NCBI RefSeq assembly: GCF_038967635.1
Contig: NZ_CP152413.1
Span: 1,116,001-1,180,000, forward strand
DNA: 64,000 nucleotides
Reading direction: 5' to 3'
Source: Bradyrhizobium sp. B124
Lineage (GTDB): Bacteria; Pseudomonadota; Alphaproteobacteria; Rhizobiales; Xanthobacteraceae
The notes below the pieces were generated by a model that was not told the origin of the DNA, ran no database searches, and saw only the letters and a list, made by a program, of their open reading frames with translations. The position numbers and the translations under genes are program-made. Positions 33,584-42,908 of this stretch are shown here, one piece after another; positions within the stretch are counted from its first letter, which is position 1; each line of letters begins with the position of its first letter.

Positions 33584-36500
33584 TTCGCCGGCTTGACCTC
33601 AACCGCACCGGTGCCGCTGCGGCCGTAGCGCGAGGGGTTGTACATGTCCTCGACATAGGCCTGCGGCAGCACGTATTTGCCGGGTGACACCGCGCGCACG
33701 ACATAGGCAACCGTGAACACCGACTTGTCGTTGGCGCCCCGGTCGATCGCCGCGGTGAAACGGTCATCGCGGAACTCGGTGTTCTTCGGCTCGACACCGT
33801 CCTCGATCCACTCGAGCGTGCCGGAATCGCCCGACGACACCAGGTTCGGGTTGTCGATCTCGAGCCCGGCCGGCAGATAGTCGGCCACCATGATGTGACC
33901 GAACTCCGGCTTCGCCTCCGTCACCTTCAGGACAACCGCGAAGCGGTCATTCTGTTTCGCCTTGCTGACGTCGGCCGGCTTGCCATCGAGTGTGAAATAG
34001 CTGCGCTCGATCTTGAAGCCGTTCGAGGCCGCCGGCTCGGGCGTGACCGGCGAGCCCGACACCGAGATCACCGCTTGCACCGGTGCGTCGCCGGTATTGG
34101 TGATCTTGAGCGGCTGGCCCGTCATCTCCTCGGCCTTGTAGCTGCGATAGACCGCGGTCTTGACCGGCTGGCCGTTGATGTCGAGCGCCATCGTCTCCCT
34201 GGCGAGCGCGCGTGCCGCCAGCACCATCCACGCATTCTCCTGCGTCGAGGTATAGGGCGACAGCCCGCGTGCCGCTTCGACCCGCAGCACGGCCTGGGTC
34301 AGCGTCGTGCGGGGCGCATTGCCCTCGCCTGCGAGCGAAACCAGCGCCGCCGCATCGCGCAGCGCCGAGCCGTAATCGACCCGGCCGAACTCGATCACCG
34401 GTTTGGGGTTCAGCGCATCGAGCGCGGCACCATAGACCCGCTCCGCCCGCGCCTTGTCGCCGACCAGTGCTAGCGCCGCGGCAAGCTGCGCCTTGGAGAT
34501 CGGCGTCGCCAGATTGTTCAGCTTGGTGTCGGCGAGATAGCGCAGGTCGCCGATCGGCGCGGCGCCGTTGCGCGCGAGCACGTAGAGCCCGTAGGCCAGA
34601 TCGCGGCCGCCGTCCTTCTCCGGCTCGTTGGCATTGACCACCGAATTCCTGACGCGGTCGAGTGCGTTCTTGAACAGCACGTCCGGCACCGCAAAGCCCT
34701 TTTCACGGGCCCGGGTCAGGAAGTCGGTGACGTAGGCGTCGAGCCAGGCGTCGTCGCCGCCTGCCGACCACAGGCCGAACGAGCCATTTGATCCTTGTCG
34801 CGCCAGCAGTCGCTCGATCGCATCGCGGATGCGCTGGTCGACCGCGGTGTCCATCGCAAGATGGGCGCCGGCGGCGAGATCGTTGACATAGAGCAGCGGC
34901 AACGCGCGGCTGGTGATCTGCTCGGAGCAACCATAAGGGTAGCGGTCGAGCGCCTTCAGAATGCTCGCCGCATCGAGCGCGGTCGACAGGCTCGCCGAGA
35001 CCGAGACGCTGCCGGTGCCCGACACCAGATCGGAGAACATGTCGGAGGTCAGCGTCAGGCTCTCTCCCTTCGCCAGCGTGCGGATCGAGCGGCGCGCCAG
35101 CACCTGGGTCGCCGGCTTGACGTCGAGCGCATAGTGCCGCGCCAACGTCATCCCGTTCGGCCCGGAAATGTCGACGTCGAAATCGGCACGACCCGCGCCG
35201 CCGGCCTTGAGGCCGAGCGACAGCGAGGTGCGCTGCTTCGCGGCGAGCTTCACCGTCGTGGTCGGATTGCCCGAAGCCTTGATCGGGCCGCTCGCCTTGA
35301 CGCTGACGGCATAATCGCCGGCGGCACCTTCGACATTGTCGATATCCATGCTGATGGTGCCCTTGTCACCGGTCAGCAGGAAACGCGGCAATGTCGCCGT
35401 CACCACCACGGGATCGCGCACGATCACATCAACATTGGCACGGCCGAGCTTGGTGGCACTCCACGCCACCGCCATCACCCGCGCCGTGCCGGCGAATTCG
35501 GGGATGTCGAAGCTCACCTCGGCAGTGCCGTCGGGGCCGACCGTGACGATACCGGAATAGAGCGCGAGCGGCTTCTGCGTCGGCGGCGAGCCTTGCAGCT
35601 CGGCGCCGGCTGCGTCACCGCCGCTGCGGATCTGGCCCTGGGTGCCCTGCATGCCGTCGATCAGCTGGCCATAGAGGTCGCGGATCTCGGCAGTCAGGCG
35701 GCGCTGGCCGAGATAATAGTCATCCGGCGCCGGCGGCTTGTAATTGGTCAGGTTGAGAATGCCGACATCGACCGCAGCCAGCACCACCTTGGCGTCTTCG
35801 CCGGGATTGAGCCCGCCGAGCTTGACCGGGATCTTCAGCGTCGTGCCCGGCCGCACCAATGCGGGCGGCGACAGCGCGACGGCCAGCGTGCGCGTCTTCT
35901 TGTCGATGCCGAACCATTTCAGCCCGATCGCGCGGCCCGGCATGCGCCCGGCGGCGGCATCGAGCGGGCGGCGCAGCGTCGTCATCACGTAGGCACCGGT
36001 GCCCCAGTCCTTGCCGACCGGAAGCTTGACCTGCTGGGTGCCCTCCTTGACGTCGACGCTTCGGGTCGTCAACAGGCGGTCGCCCAGCACGTAGACCGTG
36101 AGCTTGCCTGATGTGCGCGCGTTGACCGACACGGTCATGGTGTCGCCGGACTGGTATTCCGGCTTGTCGATCGAGGTTTCGAGCAGATCGGGCGTGTCGG
36201 CGCTGCCGTCGGAATACCAACCGACATCGAACTGCACCGAGGTCACCGGACCGTCTGCATCGGTCGATTTCACATCAAGCCGGTAGCGGCCGGGCTGCGG
36301 CTGGAAGGTCAGGCGCATCGGCTTGTCGGCCGCGAGGTTGACGTCGCCGTCGGCGACGCGGCGGGTCGATTTGACCGGTTCATACTGCCAGGACGAATTC
36401 TGCCGGTACCATTGGTAACGCGACTCCAGCTTCAACAGCTCGTAGCGCAGCCCGTTGCGCGACAGCTGCTTGCCGTCGGGCGCGACGAACACGACGTCGA

Positions 36501-38787
36501 ACTCGGCCTTGTCACCCTCGGCCACGCTCTTGTCGCCGAACAGCGGCTTGACGCCGATCAGCGAGGCCGCAGGCGCTACCGGCAGCACGATCTTGCGCTC
36601 GACCGAACGGCCGCCGGTCTCCGCCATACGGATGAAGATCTGGGCCTCCTGCGGCCGGGTCGAGGCCGGGACCTTGTCGAGCTTGACCGGGAAGCTCGCC
36701 GCGCCGTTGGCATCGGCCTCCGGCAGGTCCTCGATCGGGGTCCGCTCGTTGCTCGCGGTCTGCTCGTCGTCGACGCCGAACTGGTAGCCGGCATAGCCGG
36801 GCCGGCCGGCTGCGCTAGGTGCGACCAGCATGTCGCCTTCGAGCTGCAAGCCCGAGGCCGGCGCGCCATAGAGAAAGTGGCCGGAAACCTGAAGTTCCAC
36901 TGGAACTTCAGCTTTGATCACCTTCTCCTTGCTGGTCAGGTCGAATTCGATCCGCTCGGGGATGTAGTCCTCGACCATGAAGGTGGTCTCGCCGACCGAC
37001 GAGCCCTTGGGATCGGTAAAGACACGCGCCCGCCAGGTCCCCGTAGGCACCGCGGAGTTCAGCGCCACCGCCAGCATGCGGCCGCCGGCGCCCTGGTCGG
37101 GCAGCACGGTGCGGCGGAATTCGACGCCGTCGGGCCGCTCGATCACCATGGTCAGCGGCGTCCCGGTCAGGGCGTTGCCCTGTCCGTCGCGCAGCAGCGC
37201 GGTCAAATAGACGGTCTCGTTGGAGCGATATACGCCGCGCTCGGCGTAGACGAAGGCGTCCGCACCGGCCGGGATCGCCCGCCCTGCGACGCCGCGGTCG
37301 GTGAGGTCGAAGGCGTTGGTCTTCAGGCTGAGGAAGGCGTAGTCGGCCTTCTCGCCCGTCACCGTCAGCAGCGCCGGCGACAATCCGCCCTCGCCGCGCG
37401 CCAGCCCCTGCTCGAACAGCACATGGCCCGCTGCATCGGTCTTGCGGGTGGCCAGGATCTCGTTGTTGCGGGCGACCAGCTTTACCTCGGCATTGGCGAC
37501 CGGTTCGGTGGAGGCCAGCGAATTGACGAAGACGTGGATACCGTCGTTGCCGGAGAACGCCGACAGGCCCATGTCGGAAACGATGAACCATTGCGTCGCC
37601 AGCGTGCCGTCGTCGTCACTGCCCGGCCCCTTGGCCGCAGCGGTCATGACGTAGACACCCGGCTGCAGGTCGCCGAGCGCCTGGTCGACCGGAAATGCGG
37701 TGACGACGTCCTGGTTCAGCGTGGTGGCGGTGGCAAGCTCGCCGGACCATACCTTGACGCCGCGCTGGTCGCCGAGATCGGAGAGCTGATAGCGGCTCAG
37801 CGTGCTCTGGAAGTCAGAATCGATCACGGTGTTGATCAAGTTGCGGTCGCCGATCCGGAACACGTTGACCGTGACCGCCGGCGTGTTGACGCTGACAACC
37901 GGGATACCGTGCTGCCCGGTCCGCGGCAGCACATAGGCGCGCCCGGTGAACCGCACGAACGGCTTGCGGTCGCGGACATAGATGTTGAACTCGGCCGATT
38001 TCGGCAGGGTCTCCTTGACAGTCGACGGCAGGCCGGCGCGCAGATTGATGTTGTAGCGCTCGCCGTGCTTCAGACCGTCGACGCAGAGCTGCTGGCCTTC
38101 CGCCGACAAGGCCGGCTTGTCGGTGCCGGCCAGTGCGAGATACGGCGCGAAGTCGACGCGCTTGGCGAGCTCCTCGGAGAACTGGAAGCAGGCCCGCGGC
38201 GAGGCGGCGTCGGAATCAACGGTATAATCGAGCAGCCGGAAGCCGTGCTCGTCGCGCATCTTCTCATACTGGCCGCGCACATCGGCCACCTCGCGCAGGT
38301 CGAGCGACAACCGAAGCGCGTCGAGCGCCGGACGCCACAGCTTGCGCTCGGCGAACGCCTTGCCCAGCACGGCCAGCGAATCCGCCTCCTCGCCCGCATT
38401 GCCGGCACGCTGATAGGCGATGTAGGCGGCGGTGGAGGCGCGCTCCATCAGAAAGGTCTGTTCGCTGGAGCTGGCCGAGCGGATCTGGAAGACGGTTTTG
38501 GCAAGCCGTAGCCAGTTGGCGCCGTCCTCGGGCGCGGTTGCCGCGATCTGGCCGAGGATCGTGAGCCCGCCGCGGAAATCATTGCGCTTGAAGGCTGCGT
38601 CCGCGTCGGTGCGCAAGGTCGCGGCCGACTTGTTGACCGCGCCCGCCTCGCTCTTGATCTGGGCCTCCAATTTGATCGCGGAATCCGCGAGATCGTCGCG
38701 CTTGAAGGCCTTGTCCGCAGCCTGGGCGCTCACCAGGCCGAGCGCCAGCGTGGCGCAAAGTGCGGCCGCACGAACCAATCCGATCAT
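33580..38787 (-). CDS. Bacterial alpha-2-macroglobulin (YfhM-like protease trap)
   Basis: This 1735-residue periplasmic protein has a signal peptide (MIGLVRAAALCATLALGLVS, cleavage near AQA) without a lipobox, which differs from the lipid-anchored Escherichia coli form. Macroglobulin-type beta domains follow: YVLPRTGQHGIPVVSVNTPA, an MG2-like FVYAERGVYRSNETVYLTALLRDGQG, and the bait/ANA region GPDGTAEVSFDIPEFAGTARVMAVAWS. The thioester motif CSEQ (in YPYGCSEQ, bases 34918-34929) is intact, followed by the helical thioester domain. The start at 38787 has AGGAG 8 nt upstream; the frame stays open to 38910. The coupled pbpC downstream fits the known A2M-PBP1C partnership, in which the trap captures foreign proteases while PBP1C repairs the wall. 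Confidence 0.94.
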   Translation of the reverse strand: MIGLVRAAALCATLALGLVSAQAADKAFKRDDLADSAIKLEAQIKSEAGAVNKSAATLRTDADAAFKRNDFRGGLTILGQIAATAPEDGANWLRLAKTVFQIRSASSSEQTFLMERASTAAYIAYQRAGNAGEEADSLAVLGKAFAERKLWRPALDALRLSLDLREVADVRGQYEKMRDEHGFRLLDYTVDSDAASPRACFQFSEELAKRVDFAPYLALAGTDKPALSAEGQQLCVDGLKHGERYNINLRAGLPSTVKETLPKSAEFNIYVRDRKPFVRFTGRAYVLPRTGQHGIPVVSVNTPAVTVNVFRIGDRNLINTVIDSDFQSTLSRYQLSDLGDQRGVKVWSGELATATTLNQDVVTAFPVDQALGDLQPGVYVMTAAAKGPGSDDDGTLATQWFIVSDMGLSAFSGNDGIHVFVNSLASTEPVANAEVKLVARNNEILATRKTDAAGHVLFEQGLARGEGGLSPALLTVTGEKADYAFLSLKTNAFDLTDRGVAGRAIPAGADAFVYAERGVYRSNETVYLTALLRDGQGNALTGTPLTMVIERPDGVEFRRTVLPDQGAGGRMLAVALNSAVPTGTWRARVFTDPKGSSVGETTFMVEDYIPERIEFDLTSKEKVIKAEVPVELQVSGHFLYGAPASGLQLEGDMLVAPSAAGRPGYAGYQFGVDDEQTASNERTPIEDLPEADANGAASFPVKLDKVPASTRPQEAQIFIRMAETGGRSVERKIVLPVAPAASLIGVKPLFGDKSVAEGDKAEFDVVFVAPDGKQLSRNGLRYELLKLESRYQWYRQNSSWQYEPVKSTRRVADGDVNLAADKPMRLTFQPQPGRYRLDVKSTDADGPVTSVQFDVGWYSDGSADTPDLLETSIDKPEYQSGDTMTVSVNARTSGKLTVYVLGDRLLTTRSVDVKEGTQQVKLPVGKDWGTGAYVMTTLRRPLDAAAGRMPGRAIGLKWFGIDKKTRTLAVALSPPALVRPGTTLKIPVKLGGLNPGEDAKVVLAAVDVGILNLTNYKPPAPDDYYLGQRRLTAEIRDLYGQLIDGMQGTQGQIRSGGDAAGAELQGSPPTQKPLALYSGIVTVGPDGTAEVSFDIPEFAGTARVMAVAWSATKLGRANVDVIVRDPVVVTATLPRFLLTGDKGTISMDIDNVEGAAGDYAVSVKASGPIKASGNPTTTVKLAAKQRTSLSLGLKAGGAGRADFDVDISGPNGMTLARHYALDVKPATQVLARRSIRTLAKGESLTLTSDMFSDLVSGTGSVSVSASLSTALDAASILKALDRYPYGCSEQITSRALPLLYVNDLAAGAHLAMDTAVDQRIRDAIERLLARQGSNGSFGLWSAGGDDAWLDAYVTDFLTRAREKGFAVPDVLFKNALDRVRNSVVNANEPEKDGGRDLAYGLYVLARNGAAPIGDLRYLADTKLNNLATPISKAQLAAALALVGDKARAERVYGAALDALNPKPVIEFGRVDYGSALRDAAALVSLAGEGNAPRTTLTQAVLRVEAARGLSPYTSTQENAWMVLAARALARETMALDINGQPVKTAVYRSYKAEEMTGQPLKITNTGDAPVQAVISVSGSPVTPEPAASNGFKIERSYFTLDGKPADVSKAKQNDRFAVVLKVTEAKPEFGHIMVADYLPAGLEIDNPNLVSSGDSGTLEWIEDGVEPKNTEFRDDRFTAAIDRGANDKSVFTVAYVVRAVSPGKYVLPQAYVEDMYNPSRYGRSGTGAVEVKPAK

Positions 38788-39078
38788 GATGGAGCTCCTG
38801 AACGCCCCGCGGTCGAACGCCGCGTTGGGGCTAAAAAATGCGCGAAAAGGTGACGGAGTGAAGGCGCCGACATGAACGGACGAAAACGTCGCAGATCGCA
38901 TTGCCGACATTCCTTCGACCGGCCCCCGGCGGCAGCGTCATGCCGGCTCGGCAGGCTGGTCTGACCAACACAGGGCGGGACCCCCTGCTCGCCTTTGTCG
39001 TCCGACCACAAAAATCGGTTCGGACGGACTTGGCGGAAAGGCGGATTTTTCATATTGCGGATGCTACAAGGCGGCCAC

Positions 39079-39155
39079 GGTCCCGTAGCTCAACTGGATA
39101 GAGTAGCGGATTTCTACTCCGCGGGTTGCAGGTTCGAATCCTGCCGGGATCGCCA
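39079..39155 (+). tRNA. tRNA-Arg (anticodon UCU)
   Basis: The 77-nt gene folds as a full cloverleaf: acceptor GGTCCCG pairs with CGGGATC, the D-arm has GCTC/GAGT, the anticodon stem is GCGGA/TCCGC with loop TTTCTAC giving anticodon TCT, the variable loop is GGGTT, and the T-arm is GCAGG-TTCGAAT-CCTGC. The discriminator is G, and CCA is encoded. It reads AGA codons. Its 3' 45 nt are repeated at 42909-42953, which marks it as an integration site. Confidence 0.97.
39111..39155 (+). repeat. Left copy of the tRNA-Arg 3'-end direct repeat (attL-like)
   Basis: Forty-four of 45 bases match 42909-42953 in the same orientation; the last 39 (39117-39155) are identical. The copy runs from the anticodon loop to the CCA end of the tRNA gene, the usual attachment site of tyrosine-recombinase islands. 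Confidence 0.85.
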
Positions 39156-39348
39156 GTTTTCAGCGCCCGAAATTCCTTATATTTCAAAGGCCTTTAGCTG
39201 GTTTGCAACGCAAAGCAAATTCACGCTTTGTGCAGAACAGATGCCGCTCAATGCAGCTGTTTGTCGCCGAATGCTGCACCAAATCCCCGGATCTATTCCG
39301 CACAGCGAATCGATCGTTTGATATTGAACGACCCAATGACAAAAAGGC

Positions 39349-39981
39349 TCATTTACTGAGGAGCTTGAAAAAACCTTTCGAGAAGGAGTGAAGCGGGTCG
39401 GACCGGCGCTCGAGTTTGGCGCGCAGGACCGCGCCCTCCCAGCCGATCCAGAAGAATTCGGCAAGCCAATCGCAATCGTGGCTGGAAGAGATCGCACCCA
39501 TGGTTTGAGCAGACCTCAAGCACTTGGCTGTGCGCTGCTGCCAGTCGATGAACACAGCGAATAGTTGCTGACGAAAAGATTGTGGAAGTGCGCCCATCTC
39601 CTGGCCAAGATTGCCGACCAAACAGCCGCGCGTATAACGGAAGCGCCTCATGGCAAACGCAGCATCGTCGGTAAAACCCCTAAGCCTCTCCAGCGGGGGT
39701 TGTTGCTCGTTCAGGAAGAAGCTGTCGAGCTTCCGCGAAAAATAGCCAGCGTAGCTGTCGATCAGTTCCGCTCCAAATGCTTCCTTGCTCGGAAAGTAGT
39801 GGTAGAACGAACCCTTCGGCACGTCGACGCTACGCAAGACTTCCTCGATTCCCGTCGCGGAATAGCCCTTCTCCGTCAGCATGACGACACCTGCACGGAC
39901 CAGCGCGTCACGAGTAGCACTATAGCCGGCGAGTTCTTTCGGCGGGCGCCCGCGGCGGCGGAGAGGCAACGTCTTGCTCAT
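39349..39981 (-). CDS. TetR/AcrR-family transcriptional regulator of the island
   Basis: This 210-residue protein has an N-terminal TetR helix-turn-helix (DALVRAGVVMLTEKGYSATGIEEVLRSVDVPKGSFYHYFPSKEAFG, about residues 25-70) and an AcuR/YxaF-like ligand domain with RRFRYTRGCLVGNLGQEMG. A basic MSKTLPLRRRGRPPKE leads in. The start at 39981 fits the family; a longer frame begins at 40017 but would run through the operator. The operator TAGACCGGTCGTCTA at 39993-40007 is only 11 bp upstream, so the gene is probably autorepressed. An almost identical operator upstream of 42377 suggests it also represses the two other island genes. Confidence 0.9.
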   Translation of the reverse strand: MSKTLPLRRRGRPPKELAGYSATRDALVRAGVVMLTEKGYSATGIEEVLRSVDVPKGSFYHYFPSKEAFGAELIDSYAGYFSRKLDSFFLNEQQPPLERLRGFTDDAAFAMRRFRYTRGCLVGNLGQEMGALPQSFRQQLFAVFIDWQQRTAKCLRSAQTMGAISSSHDCDWLAEFFWIGWEGAVLRAKLERRSDPLHSFSKGFFKLLSK

Positions 39982-39992
39982 AAAAAGTCTAA

Positions 39993-40007
39993 TAGACCGG
40001 TCGTCTA
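39993..40007. promoter_or_regulatory. TetR operator O1 (autoregulation)
   Basis: The 15-bp sequence TAGACCGGTCGTCTA has dyad symmetry (outer TAGAC/GTCTA, inner GACCGGTC). It matches 14 of 15 bases with the site at 42527-42541 and belongs to the TAGACCGNTCGGTCTA-like class bound by AcuR/YxaF-type TetR proteins. It lies just upstream of the TetR gene start. Confidence 0.75.
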
Positions 40008-40135
40008 GGCGAAGCAACCGCCAGATGGGAGATCTGTTTTAGCCCCGGAAACGGACATCTTCGCCCGCTCAGGTTCGAAAGTGCCACTAACAATCGTCAT
40101 GCTCGTCGAGATTGCGCACGTGATCCGGGCGTCCC

Positions 40136-41722
40136 TCAGCGTGGCGCGTCATTCGCAGGAGCGGACGCGAACAGTTTGCTCGACGCGGCTTCCTGAACGA
40201 TCACCGCCGCATCTTCCGGCAGCACGAAGCCTCGCGCCACGAGGTCCAGCGCGGCGATCCGGATCCGGTTCACATAATCGTCGCGGCCGTGGTAGCGCTC
40301 CTCGATCGACGGGCGGGCGTCGCCCGTGCGTTCCCGTTCGGCTTTCGTCGCTGCGAACGGCGAGAAGGTCCCAATCAGCATGCAGGTGAATGTCTGCGGT
40401 TGGTTCTGTCCGCCATTGGTGCCGGTCGGCACCGCGACATCCGGCAGCCGCACTCCGCCGAGCGCGTTGCCGTCCTGATCGCGCTTCGGCACCTGGATCA
40501 CGGCAGCGGAAAGCGCGGTCGGTGCGCGCAGCGCGGGCGGATCGCCGCTCACGGTATCGAGCGGCATCAGTTCGCTGGCGGGCGGCTCGGCGTTGCGGCT
40601 CACCCAGTCATCGAGATGCAGCAACAAGGCCCGCGACAAGGGAGCCCAATCGAGACGGCCGGGCGATTGCGTGCACGTGGGCGCCTTTGGAACCACCACA
40701 TGCGAGCCGCCGGCGACATCGTACATCCGCACATTGGCAGGGAGCGGCTGGTCCGCGGTACCGGACGCGCCGGTGCGGCCGAGCGATGCGCGCAGCGAGT
40801 AGTAATCCGTGGTCGAGTTGACCAGCATCATCTTCGGCGGCACCTCGCCGCGCGCCGCGACCTTGGCGGTGATCTCGCCGATCGTGAGCGGCCCATCATT
40901 CACGCCGGGAAAGTCCGGATTGGCGAAGGTGGGAGCTCCCTCGCCGCTCGACATTGGTCCAAGGCCCGTCTGAAGGATCGGAAGAAGACCAGCAGCCGAG
41001 ACGAACACATGCATGCCGTCGAATACGCGCCGGTTACCCACCATGTTGAAGCCGTTCAAGAGAAAGGTCTTCAGGAAGCGTCCGTCCTGGGATTTGCCGC
41101 TCGCGAGCACGCGGCTGATAGCGCCCTTGAGCGGGTTCGGCGTTGCTCCGGCGTCAGTGGCTGCGTGCGCGAGGAAATCCGCGGCATCGCGCACGATCGC
41201 AAAGCCTACCCCCTCGACGTAGCGCGTCTTGCCGTCGCTGTCGGCGAACGAAGGTAGCTCCGCGCCCTGTCCGAGTTCCCAATGCACCTCGGCGATCGCA
41301 AAACCGTGGTCCTGGAGAAAGCCGGTGCCCTGCTCCAGCGTACCGGAGAGAAACGGCGCGTCGCGCGGCGAGTTGTAGAGCGCCTCGGCGTAGACGCGAC
41401 CGCGGTTGGGCACATCCACCAGCAATGCGCCGTTGCCGTCGGGCAGAGCCGCCGGCATCATGAGAATGATCTTTGCCGCGTAGTCGACGCGCCCGCGTTC
41501 ATTGCGCGCCGCCTTGTCGATGCCCGGAATGGCCTCTTGCGGCGCCAGGTCGCCATGGATCATGCCCTGCCAGATCACATAGTCGCCGGTGCGAAACGTA
41601 CCGTACGGCTGCTTCGAGGTGAATTCGATTTTGGTGACTTCCGCGGACGCAGATCGCGTCACAGCGATGATGCCGAGCAGGCAGAGCAGAAACGACACGA
41701 TGAGCCTGTTCAGGTGCAACAT
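40136..41722 (-). CDS. Secreted alpha/beta hydrolase (Abhydrolase_10-like)
   Basis: The 528-residue protein has a Sec signal peptide (LIVSFLLCLLGIIAVTRSASA, about residues 7-27). It shows the pattern of the large 'alpha/beta hydrolase domain' family: LLVDVPNRGR, FLQDHGFAIAEVHWELGQGAELP, the nucleophile elbow SGKSQDGRFLKTFLLNGFN (GxSxxG, Ser at about 211), and a likely catalytic His in YDVAGGSHVVVPKAP. The start at 41722 has GGGAGGA 6 nt upstream. It follows the barrel-protein gene by 136 bp on the same strand. Related enzymes are poorly characterised; ester or lactone cleavage in the periplasm is inferred. Confidence 0.82.
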   Translation of the reverse strand: MLHLNRLIVSFLLCLLGIIAVTRSASAEVTKIEFTSKQPYGTFRTGDYVIWQGMIHGDLAPQEAIPGIDKAARNERGRVDYAAKIILMMPAALPDGNGALLVDVPNRGRVYAEALYNSPRDAPFLSGTLEQGTGFLQDHGFAIAEVHWELGQGAELPSFADSDGKTRYVEGVGFAIVRDAADFLAHAATDAGATPNPLKGAISRVLASGKSQDGRFLKTFLLNGFNMVGNRRVFDGMHVFVSAAGLLPILQTGLGPMSSGEGAPTFANPDFPGVNDGPLTIGEITAKVAARGEVPPKMMLVNSTTDYYSLRASLGRTGASGTADQPLPANVRMYDVAGGSHVVVPKAPTCTQSPGRLDWAPLSRALLLHLDDWVSRNAEPPASELMPLDTVSGDPPALRAPTALSAAVIQVPKRDQDGNALGGVRLPDVAVPTGTNGGQNQPQTFTCMLIGTFSPFAATKAERERTGDARPSIEERYHGRDDYVNRIRIAALDLVARGFVLPEDAAVIVQEAASSKLFASAPANDAPR

Positions 41723-41858
41723 TGGAATCCTCCCGGCTTGATCGCCATCACGTTCTTGGTGTCGCCGTTGTCCAGATATCGTCACAGGGGGAGACATCAT
41801 GGAAACGGACATGGACCGGCAATTTCTCACCGGTCCATCGCCTGTGGCGCAGAGCTTC

Positions 41859-42377
41859 TCACTCCATCCAGTAGTCGATGTCGGTCTGATTGGCATTGAC
41901 GCCGGCCTTCGGCTCGGACGGCCCATGGCTGCTAATGATGCCACGAATCCTGGCGAGGTTACCTGTGCCTCCCGTAATGACGCCCGATGTCATGTTTGTA
42001 AGCTTCCCGTCTCCACTGCTTTGGGCGACCAGAGATGTCCTGACAAAAAACTTGTCGCCATTCTCCAGTATCCAGACGTTGTAGATGAGGGCCGGACCAT
42101 TGTTATCGATGTAGTCCGACATGCCGCGCGTCCACTGCTCTTTCAACCTCGACCCGTTGATGAGGGGGGCATCGTTCCCATAGATCCGCCGAATTTCGAA
42201 GAGCCGAGCTTGATGTCCCGGAATATCGCCAACATCGATGACATGTTGTTGGGTGTATGTCGTCTGAGTTGCCGGGGTATCATAGCTGACATGGTGCTTC
42301 TGCTGGGCCATGGCCACCGGAGCGGTCAGAGCCATTGCGAGAGCGATCGTCATTCCAAGCGCGATCTTGCGAACCAT
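41859..42377 (-). CDS. Secreted allene-oxide-cyclase-barrel-like protein
   Basis: The 172-residue protein has a signal peptide (MVRKIALGMTIALAMALTAP, cleavage near AMAQ). The mature part is beta-rich and ends with the motif SGVITGGTGNLARIRGIIS, the GGTGxxxxxRG turn typical of allene-oxide-cyclase/dirigent-type barrels. GDKFFVRTSLVAQSSGDGK is another strand pair. No catalytic function can be given; bacterial members of this fold are largely uncharacterised. It is the first gene downstream of operator O2 (42527-42541) and precedes the hydrolase gene. Confidence 0.7.
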   Translation of the reverse strand: MVRKIALGMTIALAMALTAPVAMAQQKHHVSYDTPATQTTYTQQHVIDVGDIPGHQARLFEIRRIYGNDAPLINGSRLKEQWTRGMSDYIDNNGPALIYNVWILENGDKFFVRTSLVAQSSGDGKLTNMTSGVITGGTGNLARIRGIISSHGPSEPKAGVNANQTDIDYWME

Positions 42378-42526
42378 ACGTGACCTCTCATGTTGGAAAC
42401 CAGCCGACCGCGAAGGAGTCGGCAGACGTTGTCTATTGAAAATGTCCCGATCAATCCGTCAGCGCTCGGCAGCGACCGAACTCCGCCAAAGCCGATATCA
42501 CTGCATTTCACCGAGACCCATTAAAT

Positions 42527-42541
42527 TAGACCGATCGTCTA
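42527..42541. promoter_or_regulatory. TetR operator O2 upstream of the island operon
   Basis: TAGACCGATCGTCTA matches the site at 39993-40007 in 14 of 15 bases. It lies 150 bp upstream of the barrel-protein gene, where the operon promoter is expected. The A/T-rich run just next to it (42521-42528) could be part of that promoter. Confidence 0.72.
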
Positions 42542-42908
42542 GTACTTGGCCGCGAGCGATTTCGCTAATCACCCTTTTTTGACGACGCTTTATCGGGACA
42601 CGTTTCCTGCCGCGAAAGCAGCGTCTCGATGCCCGACGTCAACGACGAAGGCGAGCGCCACGCACGGATCAGGTATCAGGACGTCTACGGCGCCTGACCT
42701 GCGGACGCGCGAGCTGCAGCGAGAGCGACGCGCCCCGCGAGCGTGACCGGGCATGGGCAGCGCACCAGGCGCGGCAGCTCAATGCCGATTGCGAGGAGGA
42801 GATCGCGCGGCGGCGCGGCGCCCGATCCCCGGAAAAATCACCGGACCGCACGGACGATGCGCGCTAACGATCTGAGGTATCGCGACACTCGCCGCGCCGC
42901 CCGGTTTG
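42542..42908. other. Right end of the island, no supported gene
   Basis: The 367 bp between operator O2 and the right repeat hold no gene that can be supported. An open stretch at about 42720-42867 encodes charged, Arg/Glu-rich residues (RERDRAWAAHQARQL and on), but it has no start or family match. It may be a coding remnant. Confidence 0.4.
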
